A stretch of 64,000 bases of DNA from Streptomyces polyasparticus (GTDB lineage: Bacteria; Actinomycetota; Actinomycetes; Streptomycetales; Streptomycetaceae): contig NZ_JACTVJ010000014.1 in assembly GCF_014493765.1 (NCBI RefSeq), positions 277,288 to 341,287 on the forward strand, written 5' to 3'. This document shows, one piece after another, positions 16,901-26,731 of this stretch; positions within the stretch are counted from its first letter, which is position 1, and the number at the start of each line of letters is the position of its first letter. A model generated the notes under the pieces. That model was not told where the DNA came from and did not search any database. It worked only from the letters and a program-made list of their open reading frames with translations. The translations under genes were made by a program, and so were the position numbers.

Positions 16901-18202
16901 ATGTCGATTGCGAGCATCAAGCAAGCAGCTCGCGAGAGCGTAGCGGGCCTCCCACGGGAGTTCTGGTGGCTCTGGACGAGCACCCTGATCAACCGGCTCG
17001 GGGCCTTCGTCGCCACATTTATGGCCCTCTATCTCACGCTCGACCGGGGCTATTCGGCCTCCTACGCGGGACTTGTGGCAGCCCTCCACGGGCTCGGCGG
17101 CGTGCTCGGCACCCTGGGCGCCGGGGTGCTCACGGACCGGCTCGGGCGGCGGCCCACCATGTTCCTCGCGCAAGGCGCCACGGCCATCAGCGTCGCGGTG
17201 CTCGGCTTCATGGAGCATCCGGTCGCCATCGCGGTCGTGGCCGGTGTGGTCGGTGTGGCCTCCAACGCCTCGCGGCCCGCCGTGCAGGCGATGATGGCCG
17301 ACATCGTGCGCCCCGAGGACCGCGTGCGGGCCTTCGCGCTCAACTACTGGGCGATCAACCTCGGCTTCGCCTTCTCCTCGATGGCCGCCGGCATCGTCGC
17401 CCAGTACAGCTATCTCGCCGGCTTCCTCGGCGAGGCCACGCTGACCATGGCCTGCGCGGTCCTGGTCTTCCTGAAGCTGCCGGAGTCGCGGCCGGAGAAG
17501 ACCGTGGTCGCGGGCAAGCCGGCCGATCCCGATGCCCGCCCGGCCTCGATGGGGACGGTGATCAAGGACGGCCGCTTCATGGGCGTCGTCGGGCTCAGCT
17601 TCCTCATCTCGCTGATCTTCACGCAGAGTTACGTGGGTCTGCCCGTCGCCATGGGTGCGGCGGACTTCTCGCCCTCGGACTTCGGCATGGTGATCGCGGT
17701 CAACGGTGTGCTGATCGTGGCCCTGCAGATCCCGGTCACCCGCTTCATCGAGCACCGCGACCCGCAGAAGCTGCTCGTCGTCTCGGCGCTGCTCGCGGGC
17801 TACGGCTTCGGTCTGACGGCCTTCGCCGGATCGATCGGCGCGTACGCCCTGACGGTCGTGGTCTGGACCCTGGCCGAGATCATCAACTCGCCCACCCAGA
17901 TGAGCCTGGTCGTCCGCCTCTCGCCGGTGCACGCCCGCGGCCGCTACCAGGGCATGTACTCGATGTCCTGGTCGGTGGCGGCGCTCGCGGCCCCGCTGAT
18001 GGCCGGCTTCGTGATCGACCACTACGGCGCCGACTGGCTGTGGGGGGCGACCGCGGTGCTCGGCACGGTGGCGGCGGCCGGCTACTGGCTCCTGATGCGC
18101 AACCTGCCCCAGGAGGAGCAGCGGCGCCCGGCGGTCACGGAGCCGGTCGAGCTCCCCGTGACCACCGATGCAAAGGCCGCCGACGCTCAGATCACGGCCT
18201 GA
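16901..18202 (+). CDS. MFS transporter, probable drug or metabolite exporter
   Basis: A 433-residue major facilitator with about 12 membrane segments. The segment ending GVLTDRLGRRPTMFLAQG is the loop 2-3 signature, and INLGFAFSSMAAGI lies in the fifth segment. The central loop (KTVVAGKPADPDARPAS) separates the two halves. Start ATG follows GGGGGATTCAC. It is divergent from gpmA and overlaps the convergent beta-helix gene by 11 bases at its 3' end. Substrate unknown; similarity in layout is to multidrug/sugar efflux transporters. Confidence 0.88.
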   Translation: MSIASIKQAARESVAGLPREFWWLWTSTLINRLGAFVATFMALYLTLDRGYSASYAGLVAALHGLGGVLGTLGAGVLTDRLGRRPTMFLAQGATAISVAVLGFMEHPVAIAVVAGVVGVASNASRPAVQAMMADIVRPEDRVRAFALNYWAINLGFAFSSMAAGIVAQYSYLAGFLGEATLTMACAVLVFLKLPESRPEKTVVAGKPADPDARPASMGTVIKDGRFMGVVGLSFLISLIFTQSYVGLPVAMGAADFSPSDFGMVIAVNGVLIVALQIPVTRFIEHRDPQKLLVVSALLAGYGFGLTAFAGSIGAYALTVVVWTLAEIINSPTQMSLVVRLSPVHARGRYQGMYSMSWSVAALAAPLMAGFVIDHYGADWLWGATAVLGTVAAAGYWLLMRNLPQEEQRRPAVTEPVELPVTTDAKAADAQITA

Positions 18203-19850
18203 GCGCCCGCTGGGCCTCGTACAGATTCCGCGGCCACACCCCGCCGGGCCTGCCATAGGCCTCGGCGCGGGTGTGCAGCTCGCCGGTGAAGTCCGGCACG
18301 TCGGTCTGCCCGAACTCGGTGACCTCGCTGATGGCCACGGTCGCGCTGTACGGGGCGATCCCGTCGATCCGTACGCAGCCCGCGCGGCCGTTGGCCACTG
18401 TGACGTTCCAGTGCGTGAAGCGGGCTCCGTACAGCGGGCCCGCGCTCGCGTCGCCGCCGTGCGTACCGGTGTTGTCCAGGGTCACGTCCGTGCGGACATT
18501 GGCGAAGGGCATGCCGCGGTGGGTGTCGAAGGTGCCCATCCGCATGTCTCCGCGCGACCACACGTTGTACGAGGACAGACCCTCGACGTTGACCCCGTGC
18601 AGCTGGGTGCCCGCGGGTGCGGGAACGGTCCGCTCCTCGATCGTGAAGTCCTCGACAAGGTTGTCGTGCGAGCCCTCGCGGCAGTAGTACGGGTGGTGCG
18701 AGCCCCGGCCGCCGACGCGCGTCCGCCGCAGCGTGCACGCGGAGGCCGCGATGAACCCGAAGCCGTTGTCCACGTGCCGTACGACGACGTCCTCGGCCCA
18801 GCAGTCGTACGCGCACTGGAACGCGAGCCCGTTGTAGCCGAGGTCGAGCAGATGCTGGGCCTGCGGGGTCTCGACGGCCTCCAGGGTCAGGCCCTCGACA
18901 CCGGAGCCGGTGAGCGGCGCCGCCAGGGTGGTCAGGCGCGGATCCCACTCGGGGCGCACGTCCAGTGGGAGCGGACGCTCGAAGGTGACCCGGCGGCCCT
19001 CGACCGAGGTGATACGGACCGGCCACTCGTAGGGCACGTACGAGGTGAGCTTGGTCTTGTCGTCCCAGGTGTAGGCCCGCGCGCCGGGAGAGTCGCCCGC
19101 CATGTGCTCCAGGAGCGTGTGGTCCGCGTCGTCCGCGAGGCGCAGCAGGACCAGTTGGCCGCGCCGCAGCCGTGCGGTGTCGGCGACCGTGACCGACCAG
19201 TCGCCGCGCGCGGCGGGCTCGACGGTCGTCAGGGTCTCCCACTCGTCTCGCTTGTTGCCGGTCCAGCCCTCGAAGGGCCAGTCCTGGGCCTTGATCGCGG
19301 CGATCAGGGAGTCCCAACGGGCCTCGGGGGCCAGCCAGATGAGACCGCCGGCCCAGGACCAGCCGGACTTCGTCCCGCCGTAGCGGCTGCCGTACCTGCC
19401 GATCAGCTCGGTCAGGTGCTTGGTGGCCACGAGCCTGGTGCGGCCGCTGCCCGCGCCGCGCAGCACGACACCGCTGTGGCCGATCCGGATGATGCCGTCG
19501 ATGCGGTACGTGCCGGGCGGGATGAGCACCGTGCCGCCGCCGGCCCGGCCGGCCGCGGCGATGGCACGGTTGATCGCGGGCGCGGCGTCCGCGGAGCCGT
19601 CGCTCTTCGCGCCGTACGCGAGGACGTCGGCGCGCACACGCGGGCGCGGGCGGGTGCGGCTGCCGCGGGCGTAGCCGGCGCGGCCTATGTAGGGGATCTG
19701 CGGGTGGCTGTAGGGATCGCGGACGAACTCCCGCCACAGCTCGGCCACTTCGCGCCGGGGTGCGGCCGCGGCCGGCGTCCCACCTGCTATCACCGCCGCC
19801 GCCACGGCTGTCGCGCCGCCGAGCAGCCCACGTCTGCTGAGCCGGTCCAT
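18192..19850 (-). CDS. Tat-exported right-handed beta-helix protein (pectate-lyase-3 fold)
   Basis: A secreted protein of about 552 residues. The chosen ATG gives MDRLSRRGLLGGATAVAAAV, a classic twin-arginine signal; an ATG 18 codons upstream would bury it. After the signal peptide comes a block VLAYGAKSDGSADAAPAIN with RAGGGTVLIPPGTYRIDGII, the standard start of pectate-lyase-superfamily beta-helices that act on polysaccharides or are phage-tail-like. Later repeats such as VEGLTLEAVETPQAQ, NGLAFQCAYDCWAEDVVV, DNGFGFIAASACTLRRT are beta-helix coils. Enzymatic substrate is not evident. Its 3' end overlaps the MFS gene. Confidence 0.82.
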   Translation of the reverse strand: MDRLSRRGLLGGATAVAAAVIAGGTPAAAAPRREVAELWREFVRDPYSHPQIPYIGRAGYARGSRTRPRPRVRADVLAYGAKSDGSADAAPAINRAIAAAGRAGGGTVLIPPGTYRIDGIIRIGHSGVVLRGAGSGRTRLVATKHLTELIGRYGSRYGGTKSGWSWAGGLIWLAPEARWDSLIAAIKAQDWPFEGWTGNKRDEWETLTTVEPAARGDWSVTVADTARLRRGQLVLLRLADDADHTLLEHMAGDSPGARAYTWDDKTKLTSYVPYEWPVRITSVEGRRVTFERPLPLDVRPEWDPRLTTLAAPLTGSGVEGLTLEAVETPQAQHLLDLGYNGLAFQCAYDCWAEDVVVRHVDNGFGFIAASACTLRRTRVGGRGSHHPYYCREGSHDNLVEDFTIEERTVPAPAGTQLHGVNVEGLSSYNVWSRGDMRMGTFDTHRGMPFANVRTDVTLDNTGTHGGDASAGPLYGARFTHWNVTVANGRAGCVRIDGIAPYSATVAISEVTEFGQTDVPDFTGELHTRAEAYGRPGGVWPRNLYEAQRALRP

Positions 19851-20027
19851 GAGCACCGCCTTCCCGTATCGCTTCCACGTACCTTTCATATACGTGAACA
19901 GCATTCACATCTGCGTCGGCGGTGAGCATGCCACGGCACCCGCGGGTGCGGAAGAGGTCGTGCAGCAGGGAACAGGGCAAGGGGCCCTGCAGCAGCCGAC
20001 AGGCGGCGAACAGACAGGGAGCGAGCG

Positions 20028-20522
20028 CTAGTTGTCCCGGGGCTTGGTCAGATGGGCGAACGCGTCCAAGTTCCGCGTCGACTCCCCGCGCGATACCCGC
20101 CATGCGTACTCACGGCGGATGGCGGACGCGAAGCCCAGCTCCAGAAGGGTGTTGAAGGAGCCGTCGGCCTCTTCGAGTACGACGCCGAGCAGGCGGTCGA
20201 TCTCCGGCGGGGTGACCGCCGCCAGCGGGAGCTTGCCCGCGAGGTAGACGTCGCCGAGCTTGTCGACCGCGTAACTCACCCCGTACAGACGCAGATTGCG
20301 CTCCAGGAGCCAGCGGTGCACACCCTCGGCGTTCTCGTCGGGGTGGCGGATCACGAAGGCGTTGAGCGAGAGAGCGTGACGGCCCAGGCGCAGCGAGAGG
20401 GTCGTCGAGAGCTTGCGGGTGCCGGGGAGCTGCACGACGTACACGCCGGGCTCGGGGGACTCCCAGGCGAGCTCGGCGTCCTTGAGGGCCTCTTCGAGTA
20501 CGAGCCGGACGTCTTCAGCCAT
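20028..20522 (-). CDS. YbjN-domain protein linked to mshA
   Basis: A 164-residue cytoplasmic protein with a YbjN/type-III-chaperone-like fold: alpha helix [17 protein letters not shown], strands [22 protein letters not shown] and [12 protein letters not shown], helix [14 protein letters not shown], strand [15 protein letters not shown]. Its start overlaps the end of mshA by 8 bases, and the same pair is conserved in mycobacteria. That suggests a role near mycothiol metabolism, but no biochemical function is known. Confidence 0.85.
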   Translation of the reverse strand: MAEDVRLVLEEALKDAELAWESPEPGVYVVQLPGTRKLSTTLSLRLGRHALSLNAFVIRHPDENAEGVHRWLLERNLRLYGVSYAVDKLGDVYLAGKLPLAAVTPPEIDRLLGVVLEEADGSFNTLLELGFASAIRREYAWRVSRGESTRNLDAFAHLTKPRDN

Positions 20523-21879
20523 GGTGCGAGCGTACGCGACGGTGCAGCTCGGCCATGGCGGCGGTGTAGACGTCCGCGGTGGCGGACGCGGCCGTGTCCC
20601 AGCCGAAGGAGCGGGCGTGCCGGGCGGCGGCCGCGCCCATCTTGTCCACCAGGTGCGGCTTGTCCGCGAAGAGCTCCAGCTTCCGCGCGTACGCGGCCGG
20701 GTCGTGGCCCTGGACGAGGAAGCCGCTGACGCCGTCGCGCACGGCCACGGGCAGTCCGCCGACGCTGGCCGCGATCACCGGGGTGCCGGCGGCTTCGGCC
20801 TCGATGGCGACGAGCCCGAAGGACTCGCTGTACGAGGGCATGACCAGCACGGACGCGGCCCGGAACCAGTCCGCGAGCTGTTCCTGGCCGACCGGCGGCC
20901 GGAACCGTACGACATCGGCGATCCCCAGCTTCGCGGCCAGCTTCTGCAGCTGCTCGGGCTTCGCGAGACCGCTGCCCGAGGGCCCGCCGACCACTGGGAC
21001 GACCAGGCGGGAGCGCAGCTCGGGGCGGCGGTCGAGCAGGATGTGGACGGCGCGCAGGAGCACGTCGGGGGCCTTGAGGGGCTGGATGCGGCCGGCGAAC
21101 AGGGGTATCAGGGCGTCCTGCGGCAGACCCAGGCGCTGACGTGCGGCGGCCCGCCCGTCGGCCGGGCGGAAGCGGTCGAGGTTCACGCCGGGGTGGACCA
21201 CGGCGACCTTGGCGGGATCGGCTGCGTAGTGCCGTACGAGCTCGTCGGCCTCTTCGTCGGTGTTGGCGATCAGCCGGTCGGCGGCCTCGACGATCTGGGT
21301 CTCGCCGATCACGCGGGCGGCGGGCTCGGGGGTGTCGCCCTCGGCGAGCGCCGCGTTCTTGACCTTGGCCATGGTGTGCATGGCGTGCACGAGCGGGACG
21401 CCCCAGCGTTCGGCGGCGAGCCAGCCGACGTGGCCGCTCAGCCAGTAGTGCGAGTGCACCAGGTCGTAGTAGCCGGGGCGGTGACCGGCCCAGGCGCGCA
21501 TCACGCCGTGCGTGAACGCGCAGAGCTGGGCGGGCAGTTCTTCCTTCGCGAGACCTTCGTACGGACCTGCGTCCACATGCCGTACGAGGACGCCGGGCGC
21601 CAGCTCGACCTTGGGCGGGAGCTGGCCGGTCGTGGCCCGCGTGAAGATCTCGACCTCGATGTTGATCGCGGCGAGGCGCTTGGCGAGCTCGACGATGTAG
21701 ACGTTCATGCCGCCCGCGTCGCCGGTGCCTGGCTGGTGCAGCGGCGAGGTGTGCACGCTGAGCATCGCGATCCGGCGCGGCCGGCGGGCGCCGCCGGGGA
21801 ACCTCAGGCGCGGCGGCCCGGACAGCCGCGCGGGCGTCGAGGCGAGCCGTCCGCCGAGCCTGCTCACGTACTGGCTCAC
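20515..21879 (-). CDS. mshA: D-inositol-3-phosphate glycosyltransferase (mycothiol synthesis)
   Basis: The first committed enzyme of mycothiol biosynthesis: a GT-B, family GT4 enzyme transferring GlcNAc from UDP-GlcNAc to 1L-myo-inositol-1-phosphate. The GTG start ([10 protein letters not shown]) has GAAGGAGG upstream and gives 454 residues. Visible blocks are [35 protein letters not shown] (inositol-phosphate site), [49 protein letters not shown], and the [20 protein letters not shown] donor-site motif. It is followed by the overlapping YbjN gene. Confidence 0.95.
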   Translation of the reverse strand: MSQYVSRLGGRLASTPARLSGPPRLRFPGGARRPRRIAMLSVHTSPLHQPGTGDAGGMNVYIVELAKRLAAINIEVEIFTRATTGQLPPKVELAPGVLVRHVDAGPYEGLAKEELPAQLCAFTHGVMRAWAGHRPGYYDLVHSHYWLSGHVGWLAAERWGVPLVHAMHTMAKVKNAALAEGDTPEPAARVIGETQIVEAADRLIANTDEEADELVRHYAADPAKVAVVHPGVNLDRFRPADGRAAARQRLGLPQDALIPLFAGRIQPLKAPDVLLRAVHILLDRRPELRSRLVVPVVGGPSGSGLAKPEQLQKLAAKLGIADVVRFRPPVGQEQLADWFRAASVLVMPSYSESFGLVAIEAEAAGTPVIAASVGGLPVAVRDGVSGFLVQGHDPAAYARKLELFADKPHLVDKMGAAAARHARSFGWDTAASATADVYTAAMAELHRRVRSHHG

Positions 21880-21968
21880 GCGCGCGGCCTCCTTCTCACG
21901 ACATGACTGTGGCGAAGGGCGTGGGCCGCCCTCCGAACCTCCGGAACACCGGAGGTACCCCTTCCTAT

Positions 21969-22037
21969 TCCGTCTGCACCTCCCGGCTTCCTCCGTCTGC
22001 ACCTCCCGGCTTCCTCCGTATGCACCTTCCAGCTTCC
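21969..22037. repeat. Three tandem 23-bp repeats in the mshA/methyltransferase spacer
   Basis: Two identical units TCCGTCTGCACCTCCCGGCTTCC (21969 and 21992; shown here as TCCGTCTGCACC plus TCCCGGCTTCC) and a third with three changes (22015). They lie in the divergent promoter region. A 23-bp period is close to two helical turns, so a cooperative protein-binding array is possible; a slippage repeat is the alternative. Confidence 0.85.
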
Positions 22038-22096
22038 CCCTGGGTGGGCCGGACCGCACGGCCGGGACGCCCCCGCCGGTGGCCGATACTGGACCC

Positions 22097-22897
22097 ATGG
22101 CCCGCACCCCCACACGTCCCGTCGGGACCGTGACGCGCGGGACCACCAACCCCAACCGGCTTCGCCGTATGGACCGCTGGATCGCCGAGCGCCACGGGCG
22201 CACGCTGCGGTCCGCCGGCGCACCGCTCGCCGTGGATCTCGGCTACGGAGCCGCGCCCTGGACCGCCGTCGAGCTCCTGCACCGGCTGCGCACGGCCGCG
22301 CCGGGCGTACGGGTGGTCGGCATCGAGATCGAGCCGGCGCGGGTCGCGGGCGCGAAGCCGTACGAGGAGGAGGGTCTGACCTTCCGGCTCGGCGGCTTCG
22401 AGGTGCCCACGGCCGACGCCCCGCACCTGATCCGCGCGGCGAACGTGCTGCGCCAGTACGACGAGGACCAGGTCGCCGAGGTCTGGCGCCGGCTGTGCGC
22501 ACGGCTGGCGCCCGAGGGGCTGCTGGTCGAGGGCACCTGCGACGAGATCGGGCGGCGCCACGTATGGGTGGCACTGGGCCCCGAGGGCCCCCGGACCGTG
22601 ACGTTCGCCACGCGGCTCGGCTCCCTGGACCAGCCCTCCGATCTGGCCGAGCGGCTGCCGAAGGCGCTGATCCACCGCAATGTGCCGGGCGAGCCGGTGC
22701 ACGCCTTCCTGCGGGATTTCGACCGGGCCTGGGCGGCCGCGGCGCCTTTCGCCTCGTACGGGGCACGGCAGCGGTGGATCCGTACGGTGCGGGCGCTGAG
22801 CGCGGACTGGCCCGTGGTGGACGGGAGTTCGCGGTGGCGGCAGGGAGAGGTGACGGTGGCGTGGGGCGCGCTTGCTCCCCGTACCGCTGCCGCATAA
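22097..22897 (+). CDS. Class I SAM-dependent methyltransferase
   Basis: A 266-residue cytoplasmic enzyme. Motif I is [23 protein letters not shown], followed by [28 protein letters not shown] (SAM adenine-ribose site) and a motif IV-like region [22 protein letters not shown]. The substrate is unknown. It is divergent from mshA; the ATG chosen begins [10 protein letters not shown], and the frame upstream of it is antisense of the mshA region. Confidence 0.8.
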   Translation: MARTPTRPVGTVTRGTTNPNRLRRMDRWIAERHGRTLRSAGAPLAVDLGYGAAPWTAVELLHRLRTAAPGVRVVGIEIEPARVAGAKPYEEEGLTFRLGGFEVPTADAPHLIRAANVLRQYDEDQVAEVWRRLCARLAPEGLLVEGTCDEIGRRHVWVALGPEGPRTVTFATRLGSLDQPSDLAERLPKALIHRNVPGEPVHAFLRDFDRAWAAAAPFASYGARQRWIRTVRALSADWPVVDGSSRWRQGEVTVAWGALAPRTAAA

Positions 22898-23156
22898 CAC
22901 CCCGAAGTGGTCGTATTCGCACATACGTTGCGGACCACCACATGAGTGACGCTTGATTTCCGGGGTCTTGCGAGGGAACGCAACGCGGTAGTCATTCGTC
23001 AGAAGTGACGGGTGGGGAAGCGGAGTTGGTTTTGCGGTGACGTGTGCGCTGCCGTGTGGTCGACTCCTGTTCTGCGTGACCCTGTCGTATTCCGCGCAGG
23101 CGTGGCACCATCCCGAAGTCGTACGGAGTTACTGACGGGCCATCAGATCTGGGGGC

Positions 23157-24245
23157 ATGGGCGTGACCTGCAGGCGAACCTCGACCATTGCGGCCGTGGC
23201 GCTGGTCTGCGCCCTGAGCCTGCTCAGCGCACCCGGCAGCGCGATGGCCGCACCTCCGGCAGGCCCGCTCGCGGCGCCGCACGACCGGCCCGACGACCCG
23301 AAGCCCGGCAAGCGCGACCTTTCGGAAGTCCGCGAGGAGCTCGACGACCTCTACCACGAGGCCGCGGTCGCGACGGATGCGTACAACGCGGCGGAGGAAG
23401 AGGCCAAGAAGCAGTCCGATCAGATCGTGAAGCTGGCCAACAAGATCCAGGATCTGCAGGAGAAGCGCGACGCCCTCAAGGACCGGGCGGGCGCGGCGGC
23501 CCGCGCGCAGTACCGCAGCGGCGGGGTGCCCCCGCAGGCGCAGCTGGTGCTCAGCGACAATCCGGAGGAGTTCCTCGACGGCGCCCAGCGCGTGCGCCAG
23601 AGCCAGCACGCGACCACCAATTTGATAGGTGAACTGGGCACCACCCAGGAGGACTTGCAGCTCTACGCGAAGGACGCGGGCCAGTACTGGCTGGAGCTGG
23701 ACCAGCACACCAAGGACCAGGCCAAGCGCAAGAAGAAGATCGAAGCGAAGATCAAGGCCGCCGAGAAGCTGGAGAAGGAGCTCGAGAAGGAGGAGCGCGA
23801 GCGGCTCCTCCAGATGGAGCAGGACGCGGAGATCCAGGCCCAGACCGCCTGGCTGGACACCGGCATCCTCAAGGACATCAAGAGCAATGCCTCGGCGCAG
23901 GGCAAGAAGGCCGTGGCGTTCGCGACCAAGCAGATCGGCAAGCCCTACGTATGGGGCGCCGAGGGCCCGTCCTCGTACGACTGCTCGGGCCTGACCTCCA
24001 AGGCCTGGGCGGCGGCCGGGCGCGGCATACCGCGCACCTCGCAGGAGCAGTGGCGGCAGCTGCCGCGCATCGCGGTGCGCGACATGCGGCCGGGCGACTT
24101 GATCATCTATCAGGCCGACGCCAGCCATGTCGGGATGTACATCGGCAACGGCGCGATCGTGCACGCCCCGCGTCCGGGTCGCGATGTCACGGTCGCAGGC
24201 GCCGGCTCGATGCCGATACTCGGGGTCGTGCGGCCGGACAAGTAG
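23157..24245 (+). CDS. Secreted NlpC/P60 peptidoglycan hydrolase with coiled coil
   Basis: An exported cell-wall endopeptidase of the RipA/CwlO type (362 residues). The N-terminus is a signal peptide with a probable cut after SAMA. Residues ~60-240 form a coiled coil (EVREELDDLYHEAAVATDAYNAAEEEAKKQSDQIVKL, later KRKKKIEAKIKAAEKLEKELEKEERERL). The C-terminal NlpC/P60 domain has the catalytic Cys in SSYDCSGLTSKAW, the His in ASHVGMYIGNGAIVHAPRPG and a third polar residue further on. Such enzymes cut D-Glu/mDAP stem-peptide bonds. The preceding ~260 bp show no other gene. Confidence 0.92.
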   Translation: MGVTCRRTSTIAAVALVCALSLLSAPGSAMAAPPAGPLAAPHDRPDDPKPGKRDLSEVREELDDLYHEAAVATDAYNAAEEEAKKQSDQIVKLANKIQDLQEKRDALKDRAGAAARAQYRSGGVPPQAQLVLSDNPEEFLDGAQRVRQSQHATTNLIGELGTTQEDLQLYAKDAGQYWLELDQHTKDQAKRKKKIEAKIKAAEKLEKELEKEERERLLQMEQDAEIQAQTAWLDTGILKDIKSNASAQGKKAVAFATKQIGKPYVWGAEGPSSYDCSGLTSKAWAAAGRGIPRTSQEQWRQLPRIAVRDMRPGDLIIYQADASHVGMYIGNGAIVHAPRPGRDVTVAGAGSMPILGVVRPDK

Positions 24246-24535
24246 GCCTTCCGCGGCGCGGTGGGTGAGCCCGGCCGGACGGTCCCGAGTGACCGGGCTC
24301 ACGTGACCTGTGCCACCCAGGCAACCTCCGTGGCGTGATGTTCGTCATCCCGGTTGGACTCACCGCGTACCGCCGCGTGCCCAATTACGGGGCGGGACGC
24401 GGCATATGACACCGGCTCTTTGCAGATCGCCGTTCCAAAACGGTGTCGGCTACCGCTAAGGTCCCCGTCGGCGGAACGTCGTTTCGACTGGTGTCGTGCC
24501 GCCGCGCCCTCGGGGGGAGGGAAGGAACCAGAAGG

Positions 24536-25918
24536 ATGCCCGTACCCATACCGCGGCAGAGAGCAGTCCCGGCCGTGGAAGGTGGTCAGGCCCAGACCGC
24601 GCCGGACCCCGGCGTGGAGCCCTCACAGGCGCGCACCGCCGGCGCCGAGCACAGCAGTGCCTCCCTCGGGATGACGCTGCTCGTGATCGAGGACGACCCG
24701 GCCCAGACGCTGAGCGTGCCCGCACTGCTCGACGCCGCGGGCAAGCCGATCAAGGTGCGTACGGCACGCAACCTCACCGAGGCGGAACGTCTCCTCACCG
24801 ACGACGTGCACTGCATCCTGCTCGACCTCTCCTTGCCCGCCCCCGGCCGTACGGTCGCCTCGGGCGGTGCGGGCTCGTCGGGCGGTGCGGGCGCGTCGGG
24901 AAGCTCGGGCGGCGCGGGCGCTTCGGACGGCGCCGCGGACGAGCTGGGGACGCTCAAGCACGTCCTTCGCCTCGCACCTCGCCATGCCGTGCTCGCGCTC
25001 ACCGCGAGCAATGACATCGAGCGGGCCACCGAGGCGGTACGGGTGGGCGCCCAGGACTACCTCTTCCGCGACGAGCTGGACAGCCGCGTCCTCACGCGGG
25101 CGATCCGCTATGCCGTGGAGCGCAAGCGGGCGGACATCGCCCAGCGCCAGCTCACCGAGTCACGCCTGCGGGCCCAGGAGAACGCCCGCCTGGAGCGCGG
25201 TCTGCTGCCCACCCCGCTGCTCGACGGCTCCCCGCTGCGGTTCGCCGCGCGCTACCGGCCCGGCCGCTCGCGCGCGCTGCTCGGCGGCGACTTCTACGAC
25301 GCCGTACGCACCCCCGACGGCACGGTGCACGCGATGATCGGCGACGTCTGCGGGCACGGGCCCGACGAGGCGGCGCTCGGGGTCGAACTCCGGATCGCCT
25401 GGCGCGCCTTGACCTTCGCGGGCCTGTGCGGCGACGAGCTGCTCTCGACGCTCCAGCAGGTCCTTGAGCACGAGCGCCCGGACGACGAGATCTTCGCGAC
25501 GCTCTGCACGGTCGACATCTCCCCCGACGGCCGCCGCGCGGGCCTGTGCCTGGCCGGCCACCCCTCGCCGCTGATCGCCCGCTCGGGCGGGCTCGCCGAG
25601 CTGCTCCCGTACGAGAACAGCGGTCCGGCACTCGGTCTGCTGCCGCGCGCCCGCTGGCCGCGCCAGCAGGTGGAGCTCGGGGGCGCGTGGAGTCTGATGC
25701 TCTACACGGACGGCCTGATCGAGGGCCGCGTGGAAGCCGGCAGCAAGCGGCGCCTGGGCCAGGACGGCATGGTCGCGATGGTCCGCCGCCAGATCTCCGA
25801 GGGCCTCAGCGGCGACGGTCTGCTCCAGGCCGCGGTCAGCGAGGTCCGCGACCTCAACGGCGGGGAGCTGACGGATGACGTGGCGGTGGTGTTGCTGGAG
25901 CGGGGGCCGCGGGCTTGA
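24536..25918 (+). CDS. Response regulator-PP2C phosphatase (RsbU/SpoIIE type)
   Basis: A 460-residue fusion of an N-terminal receiver (Asp97 in HCILLDLSLPA) to a C-terminal SpoIIE-type serine phosphatase. The receiver is broken in its middle by a ~25-residue Gly/Ser/Ala insert (SGGAGSSGGAGASGSSGGAG) and resumes at LGTLKHVLRL, ending RDELDSRVLTRAIRYAVERKR. The phosphatase has metal-site motifs LLGGDFYDAV, GDVCGHGPDEAALG, LYTDGLIEGR and GELTDDVAVVLL. Such proteins dephosphorylate anti-anti-sigma factors. The ATG follows a purine-rich stretch (GGGAAGGAACCAGAAGG). The 3' end is duplicated as a short repeat. Confidence 0.9.
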   Translation: MPVPIPRQRAVPAVEGGQAQTAPDPGVEPSQARTAGAEHSSASLGMTLLVIEDDPAQTLSVPALLDAAGKPIKVRTARNLTEAERLLTDDVHCILLDLSLPAPGRTVASGGAGSSGGAGASGSSGGAGASDGAADELGTLKHVLRLAPRHAVLALTASNDIERATEAVRVGAQDYLFRDELDSRVLTRAIRYAVERKRADIAQRQLTESRLRAQENARLERGLLPTPLLDGSPLRFAARYRPGRSRALLGGDFYDAVRTPDGTVHAMIGDVCGHGPDEAALGVELRIAWRALTFAGLCGDELLSTLQQVLEHERPDDEIFATLCTVDISPDGRRAGLCLAGHPSPLIARSGGLAELLPYENSGPALGLLPRARWPRQQVELGGAWSLMLYTDGLIEGRVEAGSKRRLGQDGMVAMVRRQISEGLSGDGLLQAAVSEVRDLNGGELTDDVAVVLLERGPRA

Positions 25919-26098
25919 GCGGGGGCTGCGGGCTTGGGCGCGGGCCGCGGGCCGCGGGCCGTGGGGGTGTGGCTGCGGGCCTGAGTGCGGGTCGGCTGCG
26001 GGCCGCGGGCCCGAGTGGGGCCGGGGCCTGAGTGGGGCCGGCCCCCGCTGACCTGAGCGGAGGCCGTGGGCCTGAACGGGGCGCGGGCCTGAGCGCAA
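25898..26098 (+). repeat. Decaying tandem repeat copied from the 3' end of the phosphatase gene
   Basis: The last 19 coding bases GAGCGGGGGCCGCGGGCTT (25898-25916) are repeated immediately, 18/19 identical, at 25917-25935. The stop codon TGA is formed at the junction. Further degenerate gcgggcctgagtgggg-like copies follow for ~160 bp. No coding function is visible beyond the stop. Confidence 0.75.
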
Positions 26099-26103
26099 GA
26101 AAG

Positions 26104-26134
26104 CGGCGGATCCGTCCCCTGGAGGGATCCGCCG
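26104..26134. terminator. Hairpin terminator
   Basis: Arms CGGCGGATCC/GGATCCGCCG with an 11-nt loop lie between the phosphatase gene and the convergent DUF2516 gene. Confidence 0.75.
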
Positions 26135-26175
26135 ACTGACTGCCCGACGATCCGAAGACCGGTGAGCCGGTGGGC

Positions 26176-26505
26176 TCAGCGCCCGCCGTTGTACGGACCG
26201 TACGGCCCGTCGCTGCTGGAGCCGCCGCGGCGGCCGCCGCCTCCGGTGACCTGCTTGAGCGCGGGGCGGACGTCGACCATGAAGACGATCGTCGCGATGA
26301 GACCGGCGATCTGCAGGAACAGCATCGGCACCACGAGGTTCACCAGGACCGTGATGCCGAGGATGATCAGCCAGAAGTTCTTGGTCTGCTTGTCCGCGGC
26401 GCGGTAGGCGTCCTCGCGGGCCACGACGGCGAGCACCAGGGCCACCACCGCGAGCACCAGCATCGCCGTGAAGAGCAGCCACATGAAGCCGCCGAACGCT
26501 GTCAT
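26176..26505 (-). CDS. DUF2516 family membrane protein
   Basis: A small integral membrane protein (~109 residues) with two to three helices: MTAFGGFMWLLFTAMLVLAVVALVLAVVA, then NFWLIILGITVLVNLVVPMLFLQIAGLIATIVFMV, ended by DVRPALKQVTGGGGRRGG and a disordered Pro/Gly/Tyr tail. The block AREDAYRAADKQTKNFW is typical of DUF2516. Start chosen at the Met that begins the first helix; longer in-frame starts add an unlikely Gly/Arg-rich leader. Downstream of the HBHA-like gene, as in mycobacteria (Rv0476 after hbhA). Confidence 0.85.
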   Translation of the reverse strand: MTAFGGFMWLLFTAMLVLAVVALVLAVVAREDAYRAADKQTKNFWLIILGITVLVNLVVPMLFLQIAGLIATIVFMVDVRPALKQVTGGGGRRGGSSSDGPYGPYNGGR

Positions 26506-26626
26506 CAGCACTTCGTCCACCACCTGTGTATCGGGCCACTCGTCGATTCGGGTTCTGCGGCCACCGTACCCGTAGAACGGCCCGGGCACGCCGATCGTGC
26601 CCGGGCCGTTCCGCCGTACACCTGCC

Positions 26627-26731
26627 TTACGCGGCGGACGGCGCTGCTTACACCGCTGAGGTTGCTGCTTGCTCAGCGGACGATGCTGCTTACTCCGCGG
26701 AGGTTGCTGCTCGCTCGGCGGACGGTGCTGC
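26627..26731 (-). repeat. Five in-frame 21-bp repeats downstream of the HBHA-like gene
   Basis: Reading on in the gene's own frame past its TAA, five 7-codon units follow: A-A-P-S-A-E-R, A-A-T-S-A-E-stop, A-A-S-S-A-E-Q, A-A-T-S-A-V-stop, A-A-P-S-A-A-stop. The gene's own last codons (T-A-P-S-A-E-stop) are the same unit. So the C-terminal heptad and its stop codon were tandemly copied. TAA, rare in this genome, appears three more times. Confidence 0.85.
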
